Program-made: the position numbers and the translations under genes
DNA from: Ailanthus altissimus
Lineage: Eukaryota > Streptophyta > Magnoliopsida > Sapindales > Simaroubaceae
Assembly: GCA_946807835.1 (NCBI GenBank)
Contig: OX327699.1
Span: 4,643,001 to 4,707,000, forward strand
Reading direction: 5' to 3'
DNA: 64,000 bases
Notes under the pieces: generated by a model
What the model was told of the DNA's origin: nothing
Databases searched by the model: none
Seen by the model: only the letters and a program-made list of their open reading frames with translations
In this document: positions 57,585 through 64,000 of the stretch, piece by piece
How the letters are laid out: the number at the start of each line of letters is the position of its first letter
Numbering within the stretch: position 1 is the first letter of the stretch

Positions 57585-57985
57585 GGCCACATTAATGTGG
57601 TAGGTGGGAGAATGATCTAGAAAAGGCATATTCATTTGGATATACTTTTGGTAGTTGGCATCTTTAGAATATTCCTTAGCATATTCTCCTCTTTAAATGT
57701 GGACAATTGGATTAGAGTTAATCCTAACCGTCCATTGTATATAGCTTTAGCTATAAATAGGTGGAGTTCTCATTTAAGAAACCATCCTCCAAATGGTAGA
57801 AATACTCTTAGCTTGTAAGTGTATAGCTTTGTAATTCTCTCTTTAGTAATAAAATACGAGAGCATTCTCTCAAACACTTGGTGTGCTTCTTCTTCATCTC
57901 TTTCTTTGGTTATTAGGGTCTTGTAGGCTGCTTAGCACTAGCAAGTGTCTAAGGCCGCACGGTTTCGAGAAATCGGGTCGTGACA
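57455..57985 (+). repeat. 3' LTR of the deleted gypsy element
   Basis: 531 bp, the same length as the 5' LTR, about 95.5 percent identical by eye count. It is followed by the CATA duplication. Confidence 0.95.
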
Positions 57986-57989
57986 CATA

Positions 57990-58845
57990 TCTCCCTTATT
58001 AAATGCTTGTTATTGATTAATTGTTAAAAAAATATTTAATCATTTTTATTCGCAAGGATTCAAAAACTACAATAATCATAAATAATGAATAAATAAAATA
58101 CTTAACTACACATAAGGTACATAAGAACTATATAATTTAAAAAATTATTTACGTTCACGTTAAATAAAAAAAATCTATTTTTTTATTACTCAATAATTAT
58201 CACGAATAACTTAATAATCACAAAGATCATTAACTTAATAATCATAATGATCACTCAAGGGATTTACAAGGAATATACAATAGAATGAGCTATCCAATGA
58301 TCTATACAGTACTCTCTTACACATTTAGCACTCGAAAGCTCTTTATTCGACAATCCCTTTGATGCCTCATGATGCTTGTTACTCTAATGATATAACAAGG
58401 ATTTATATAGATTTTAAAACGTTTCTAAAAACCCCATATTAACTTTGAATAGAAGTTCACGTGTGAAAAGAATCCAAAACCAACTTGAAAACGTTAAAAC
58501 AATACAAAAAAAAAAAAAACTGGCGCCATGACCCACTAAGGCTTGACTGTGGCACCTAGCTACTGCCAAGCCGGTACCACAGCCTGGTTCCCTTGGGGTC
58601 GCTGCCCTAAGGCTTGCAAAATGGCTTCTTGCATATTTTGAGCCTCTCCTTATTTTTAGTTCTCTATTTTGCTTCAAATCTCATATGTTCAACATGTTAT
58701 CGCCCTTATATTGCTTTCTCATTGGTCTCAAACTCAAAATTATACTCAAACACGATTTTGAATTACTAATCTCTACAATAATATTGTATCTCCATTCATA
58801 TATATTTAAAATTTACCTAATTTTTATTTGATGTGAGCCATGACA
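57990..58845. other. Non-coding stretch ending in a TRIM-LTR-like end
   Basis: AT-rich to 58500, then a GC-richer patch (58530-58640) without a supported gene. The final 50 bp (58796-58845), read on the minus strand, start TGTCATGGCTCACATCAAAT and then AAAAATTAGGTAAATTTTAA. That matches the start of the repeat pair at 16609 and 16990. The next base, 58846, begins the gypsy LTR. Confidence 0.55.
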
Positions 58846-59318
58846 TGTACTCTCAAGTATTTTCTCGAACACTTTGTGCACAACTATGCCTCATAAAGGC
58901 TACTGAACTCATAAAGCATTACGTGAATTTGAACTTCTGAAAGGCCCAATTTGATTGGAATGGAGATATGGGCTAAACCCATGACTTATAGGATAAGTTT
59001 ATTCCTATATGATAAGTTGTATTGCTATTTAGATGAGATGACATCTAGAAATATTTTTTAACATATTATTCCATTTTGTATATACACCGTTAGATTATTT
59101 AGATCTCAGTCATTGATTATAAAAGGCTATTAATATAAAATGGGGACACTCTTATTTGTATAAAATATCTCATAACTTATAATCTCTTTAGTTATATAGA
59201 GAGTATTTTTTTAAACACTTGGTGTGCTTGTCGTTTATTCTCTTCTTTCTATGGCTTTTCTAAACTGTTTAACAGGCGAAGCACTAAGATCGCATGATTC
59301 TAAAAAAGTTATGTGATA
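58846..59318 (+). repeat. 5' LTR of the older gypsy relative
   Basis: About 473 bp, collinear with 54396-54926 but with many substitutions and small deletions. It ends TGTGATA where the younger copy has CGTGACA. Confidence 0.8.
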
Positions 59319-59344
59319 TTTAATATTAGAGCAAGTTCAAAGAA

Positions 59345-60744
59345 GATGGTGAAAGAAGTTGCAACATCGTTAGATGTGATTGAAAAGAAAGGTAAGGACC
59401 CCAAAGCTAAGAAGAATAACATACCTCTTGGTGAGAAGCCTGGTGATCTAAACCAGAAGATAGGGAACCTTGTGAAACAATTTGGTGGTGCAGTAGAAAA
59501 GGCAACAGATTGCCTAAGAGATTCAGAGAGTATGTGGAGAAGCTCGAGGTGGGACTCGACCCTCAAAGAGACTAGTTGCGCTTCTTCATCAATACATCCA
59601 TTAAGAGTTACATTAATAAGTAGTAAGACTGAATCAAAACTTTTTAAGAGAAGGTCTACACCATTATAGACAAGCTTCAAGTCTAAGTTGAGGAGCTGCA
59701 TTAAGGGTTTAGAGCTGTCAAGGAGGATGTGGTTTATACAAGTGTGCAATGGTGAGTGGAGCTATTATCGCTCAACTATTTCTATCAGATCACCAAGGAT
59801 CTCGATAACTATTTCTAGCAAATAAAGAGATATTTTGACACAATGGGCGTATAAGACGAGGATAAGGTAAATACCATGACTCTATATATCCATCCGATCA
59901 TGCAATTCTGTGATGGCATAGAAAAAGCGAAGAGATATGCAAGGGTACCTTCACTATTAATAATTAGGTAAAATTAAAACAAGAGTTGAAGTGCTAGTTT
60001 TATTCGAAGAATGTGATGCATGATGCTAGAAAAAATCTGAAGAAATAGAAGCAAACTAAGTTCATTAGCAAGTACGTAAAATAGTACTCCTTATTAATAT
60101 TGTAGATCCCCAACATGAGTGAAGAAGACTTGATATTCAATTTCTTAGTTGAATTGTAAATATAGGCATCTATGAGTTAAAACAATGAGAGTGGTGAACA
60201 TATTCGATGCCCTTACATTGACGAAGACACTCACAGATTACTACAAGGGTAATACAAGTACGTCCAATTATGCTAAGCCTAATCATAGCAAAGGTGAGAG
60301 AACAAAGGAGTCTCAACCTTTGCAGGATAAAGAAGGGAAAGACAATCCACCCATAGGGAGAGAGCAGAAGCACAACAGTTAGAGAAAGCAGAGATCTAAC
60401 TGCTTCCTTTGCGATGAGAATCACTGGGTGAATTGCTGTTTGAAGAAAAAGGCTATTAATGCTATATTGGAGACTTAAAAAGCTGATGACCATGGTTAAT
60501 TAGGGTATATGTAGCTACTCAATGCCTTTAATGACAAGTGGCAATCTGCGCGCCAATGGAAAAGGCACTTATGTACGTTGAAGCATACATAAGAAGACTC
60601 AAGCTCTAATAGATATAGAAGCTATGCACAACTTCCTCAAGCGTGCGAATACGGAACGCTTGAGCCTTAAAGTGGAAAAAGGGATTGGTTACCTCAAAAC
60701 CATGAACATTGCAGTAAAACCACTAGACGAGGTTATACGTAAAG
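59345..60744 (+). pseudogene. Gag and start of protease of the older gypsy relative
   Basis: The start ATGGTGAAAGAAGTTGC matches the Gag start at 54954. Matching pieces continue: PKAKKNNIPLGEKPGDLNQK (59398-59460), the Gag domain with heavy decay (59790-60160), ALTLTKTLTDYYKGNTS (60207-60255), the knuckle NCFLCDENHWVNCC (60397-60440), and protease remnants (60590-60740). The protease motif DTGAT is lost (ATAGAAGCTATGC near 60614). Multiple frameshifts. Confidence 0.82.
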
Positions 60745-62796
60745 TGTCGACGGATCTAAGGCATGTGTGGGTGTATGTATGTGCAATTGTGTCTATTGCC
60801 TAACGCAGCGGAAGCGTGTAAATTTTGCAATAAAAATAATAAATACAATATATTAATTACATTAATACATTTATGGTTAGAGAACTCACCTCAACGTGTA
60901 ACGTTATACTCGTATTTTCTTGGAGTCCACATGGAGACCAACACTCGTGCAATTCTAGTTACAAACTCGGTGGGCTTGATGAGCTAGAACAGCAGCTCTA
61001 TATTCAGCCCGAGATTAACTCTTAATCTTCAAAATGGGCGGTGTGTGTTTTTCATCATTTTCTCCAAAAGGATAATAAATGAAGAATTTGAAGCAATTCA
61101 CAATTACTTCAATTGGAAGCATAGGAAAAATGAAACAATTTCATTTTCCCTATTTTTCCCTTTTTTTTTTCTCCTTCTTCTTCTTCTCTTCTTCCTTTCC
61201 TTAATTTCTTTCTTTCTCTCGGCCGAATTCGGCCTCACACACACAAATCTTGCTTCTTCTCTTTCTTTATTCTTTATATATAAAATAAATATAATATAAT
61301 ATAATAATAATATAAATAATATAATAATATAATATATCATAATATATTATATAATATAAAAAGAGAGATATTTAATTATTTAACAATTAAATAATTAAAA
61401 TGAGAAATAGCCATTTTGCCATTCATAAATAATTACCAAGTCTACCTTCTAGTGGGTCCCACTAAATCCCACACTTGGGTAAACTCAACTGAGGGTCCAC
61501 AATACCCTACGTGTCATAATACAATTAGTAAATAATAATTATTAATTAATTGTTGTATTTAACACTTAAATACAGACACACACGTATTCCTGTGGTATTG
61601 ATGAATATTGTTGAATTAAACAATTTAATCTGGCACGTTACCCCAGTGCACAACGAGTACACTATATCGCAGGACTCCTTAGGTCCTACACCTGATTCGT
61701 CAAATGAAACTATTCCATGAGTTCGTGAGTAATGCCTCATGCACACGTCACGGATATACAAACCAGCGCATTGAATCATGTAAGTTGAGGTTACAATGCA
61801 TACGTATAGTCCTTCCATCATGATATTCTGGATGTGCGGGGATATAGATTATCACCGTCACATCCCCTAGTGCTCATCCATATCTTGTCTCCAAACTCGT
61901 ATCTTAATGAACAATATGCGCAAACACTTTTACCATATTGTTCTACCCTAACGGAAATCTTTTTCGGGATTGATACTTGTGGCCATAAGATTTTTCAAGA
62001 TACAGTCTCGAAGCATCTGGATATCAAACTTCCTATGCGAGCTGACGAATCCCATATCTGTACATACCGAACTCCATAAGCATCAGACCATACCCAACGA
62101 CACCCAATGGTCACACCATGAAAGGTCTGTGACATGCGTATGGTGGATCACTTACAAGCTCACCATGGCACTTAGGTCAAAGGACCACGTATACTACTCA
62201 ACTACCCTCCGTTGATGGCTTACAAAGAGTGTCTATCGAAGGCTCTCGTGAGTCTATCCCATATCTAGTCCTAACTGGATACCCATATGTCAATACGAGC
62301 TCCAAGCTTACAGTCGGTTAGGAACGACCATCTATACCCTATAGGTACGACATATGCTGATCTATATTAAAAGTAACCACCGACAGACCCGCATCGGCAG
62401 AAATAGATCAGGGATAATTATTCGAGAACATACTTACGCAACTTGCATTTCCTAGCACCCGATTGCAACTCTTGTAACTATGCAGTTACTAGTATATTCT
62501 CAGGTCTATGTCCAATTACATATAAGGTTCCAACTCTTGGATCTCCTGAGTATTATAACAAGCTAACACTTAACTATACTAACATTTAGTATTTATATCT
62601 CTTAGTGTGGCTAACTATGAGCCATTATCTAAACACTTTTAGATCTGATCCGAACTCTTTCAGATCTACAATGTCTGTAACGTTACATTCATAATACCAT
62701 ATAAATAGGTATTAACGATTTAATGGGAATGTACACTTGTATAAATACACAAGTATATGTACATTCAGGGATGACACGTAAGCACCGACCCTAACA
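60745..62796 (-). mobile_element. Ty1-copia solo LTR inside the gypsy protease region
   Basis: On the minus strand it starts TGTTAGGGTCGGTGCTTACG (from 62796) and ends CCGTCGACA (60745). Exact 5-bp duplications TAAAG flank it (60740-60744, 62797-62801). Removing it joins protease sequence that aligns with 56400-56450 of the other gypsy element. Shared phrases with the other copia LTRs (for example the CATGAAAGGTCTGTGACATG region near 62118) place it in the same broad family, as a third subfamily. Its length of 2052 bp is near that of the 40.6-kb LTR. It contains a pyrimidine-rich tract (61160-61215) and an AT-rich run (61275-61365). Confidence 0.92.
61160..61215. repeat. Pyrimidine (CTT/CTTT)n tract
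   Basis: C/T-only sequence for about 50 bp (TTTTTCTCCTTCTTCTTCTT and similar). It lies inside the copia solo LTR. Open frames on either strand here are low complexity. Confidence 0.85.
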
Positions 62797-64000
62797 TAAA
62801 GTAGACATGCACCTCGGATAGTAGGACGGTAAGGTAAACTTTTTGGTAGCACCTCTCCATGACTTTGATGCTGTTCTTGATATGAATTTTTTACAGTATT
62901 TTAATATGGTGCCACTTTCTTAACACAACTATGTGTGCATCTTGGAGGGGGGACCATGCATGGTGCTAATGGTAGATAGCCCAAGGGTAGGTAATCCGAG
63001 CCAAACGCTAACATCATTCTCATTTTTGCCTTGCAACTGAAGAAAGATGCTAAGTGGGGAGAAGAGACGTACCTCACCACAATATGAGAGGTGAAAATGG
63101 GTAAGGATGAGCAGCCAATAGAGATTATGAGAGTGCTCGAGGAGCATAAAGATGTAATATCAACAACGCTACTGTAGAAATTACCCATAAAATGGGTAAT
63201 TGATCATGAGATTGGGTTAGAGCTAATGACTAAGCCTCCAGTCAAAGCAACCTACCAAATGTCTTCACTGAAGTTAGTGGAGTTGCAAAAGTAGTTCAAG
63301 GAGTTGTTAGATATAAGATTCATCTAACCATCCAAGATGCTATAAGGTGCGCTAGTACTTTTTCAGCATAAACATGATGGTCGTTGAAGCTGTGCATAAA
63401 CTATCCAGTGCTAAACAAAGTCACCATTAAAAATAGGTATCCCATGCCTTTAATTACGAACTTGTTTGATCAATTGGGGTAGGCAAAGTACTATTTAAAA
63501 CTGGATATGAGATCAGGTTATCATCAAGTATGGATAACCGAGGGTAATAGGCCATAGACTATATGTGTAACGCGTTATAGAGCATATGAGTTTCTTTTCA
63601 TGCCATTTGGTCTCACTAATACACTAGCCATATTCTATACGTTGATGAACAATATACTCCAGCTTTTCCTCGATAAGTTCATTGTCTTGTACTTAGATGA
63701 TATTGTTATCTACAACAACAATCGCAAGAGCATGTAGAGCATTTACGAACTATTTTGAAAGTGTTTTACGAGAATGAGCTATATATAAAGAGGGAGAAAT
63801 GCTCATTTGTCGAGTCAAATGTGGACTTTTAGGCCATAAAATCAAAGATGGCAAGTTGATAATGGATAGAGCAAAAATTCCCGCTATAGTGGATTGAGAG
63901 GTACCCATGAGAGTTACCGAATTGTAGTATTTTATTGGGTTAGTCAACTACTACTGAAATTTTATCAAAAGCTATTCCACCATTGTCGCACCCTTTATCA
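62797..64000 (+). pseudogene. End of protease and reverse transcriptase of the older gypsy relative
   Basis: KVNFLVAPLHDFDAVLDMNF (62833-62892) ends the protease domain. Next is the linker, then RT: a worn KELLD-type entry near 63300, FQHKHD near 63361, LDMRSGYHQV near 63503-63530, FMPFGLT near 63597-63615, and the catalytic VLYLDDIVIY (63687-63716). EHVEHLRTI and ENELYIKREKCSFVES follow, and the palm end continues to the window edge. The junction residue context FQHK is where the deleted element at 56960 jumps to its integrase tail. The frame is broken at many points. Confidence 0.88.

Larger units (their letters stand above)
54396..57985 (+). mobile_element. Internally deleted chromodomain Ty3-gypsy retrotransposon
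   Basis: Two 531-bp LTRs (54396-54926, 57455-57985) run from TGTCACGCC to GTGACA and are flanked by an exact 4-bp duplication CATA (54392-54395, 57986-57989). A primer site TGGTATCAGAGC lies 2 bp inside the first LTR. A purine tract TTGGTGGGGGAGAA precedes the second. By eye the LTRs differ at about 24 of 531 positions, nearly all transitions. The 2.5-kb interior encodes Gag, protease and the first few RT residues, then jumps in frame to the integrase C-terminus and a chromodomain. RT, RNase H and the integrase core are gone, so movement would need enzymes from a relative. Confidence 0.95.
58846..64000 (+). mobile_element. Older full-type chromodomain-gypsy relative, cut by the window edge
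   Basis: The 5' LTR (58846-59318) is a worn version of the 531-bp LTR, recognisable by TCTCGAACACTTTGTGC, AGGCCCAATTTGATTGGA and the end GCACTAAGATCGCATGATTC. A decayed primer site (TTAATATTAGAGC) and Gag follow. Protease sequence is split by a solo LTR (60745-62796) and resumes at 62797. RT runs to the window end. Order and sequence match the element at 54396 wherever both exist. This copy also shows the RT that the other lacks. Stops and frameshifts are dense, so it is dead. Confidence 0.88.

Noticed and set aside
57001..57595. Overlapping open frames on both strands near the 3' LTR
   Set aside because: They overlap the integrase-tail/chromodomain frame, which explains the GC-rich sequence fully.
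61045..61340. Frames rich in Phe/Leu or Lys/Arg on both strands
   Set aside because: Translation of a pyrimidine tract and A/T run inside a copia solo LTR.
61834..62215. Two overlapping 81-residue frames
   Set aside because: They lie wholly inside the copia solo LTR. Similar sequence occurs in the other non-coding LTRs (around 12150-12440 and 42240-42500).
1..64000. tRNA or rRNA genes
   Set aside because: No cloverleaf with A and B boxes or rRNA core sequence was noticed. The tRNA-like matches are retrotransposon primer-binding sites.

Overview
The window reads as a gene-poor, AT-rich block of a eudicot plant nuclear genome. It has one intact-looking, intron-containing gene. That gene encodes a chloroplast-targeted, Ycf37-like TPR protein that I recognise as PYG7, a photosystem I assembly factor. 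Almost everything else is transposon-derived: Ty1-copia and Ty3-gypsy (chromodomain) retrotransposons, Mutator-like elements (MULEs), small fold-back elements and minisatellites. The genus cannot be read from the sequence. No tRNA, rRNA or CRISPR array was seen. || Layout, left part. 1-1385: eroded copia gag-protease-pre-integrase, minus strand. 2516-4620: a partial duplicate of the PYG7 gene (3' half of intron 3, exon 4, intron 4, start of exon 5), split by a solo LTR at 2575-3841. 4673-14763: a long MULE with roughly 0.5 kb inverted repeats, carrying a decayed DUF1985/Ulp1-protease gene (+) and a decayed transposase gene (-). Its right inverted repeat is split by a copia solo LTR (11723-14530), which is itself split by a chromodomain-gypsy solo LTR (13546-14087). 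16.6-18.2 kb: a TRIM-like LTR pair and a degenerate minisatellite. 18503-23236: PYG7. || Middle part. 24705-25908: an unusually GC-rich insert flanked by 18-bp direct repeats, with the features of a retrocopy. 27509-28664: a non-autonomous MULE with a GC-rich, possibly captured, core. 29.07-30.26 kb: an element with GC-rich ends that contains a near-perfect fold-back MITE. 32.1-34.6 kb: LTR-like sequence and a 32-bp tandem repeat. 34.8-38.7 kb: a second MULE with DUF1985/Ulp1 remnants. 38746-39427: a solo copia LTR. || Right part. A MuDR-type transposase gene, in pieces from 39.4 to 52.16 kb, is interrupted by a copia element with two LTRs (40579-49416, minus) and a small non-autonomous LTR element (49664-51593). 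54396-57985 is a compact chromodomain-gypsy element. It has 531-bp LTRs, primer-binding site, polypurine tract and a gag-protease frame fused to the integrase C-terminus and chromodomain; RT, RNase H and the integrase core are missing. 58846 to the window end is an older, full-type relative that still has RT, split by a 2.05-kb copia solo LTR (60745-62796). || The elements do not work together as a pathway. The window is better read as stratigraphy: a small gene duplication, then MULE insertion, then successive LTR insertions, many of them reduced to solo LTRs. All repeat boundaries come from reading by eye; element ages and exon 3 of PYG7 are inferences.
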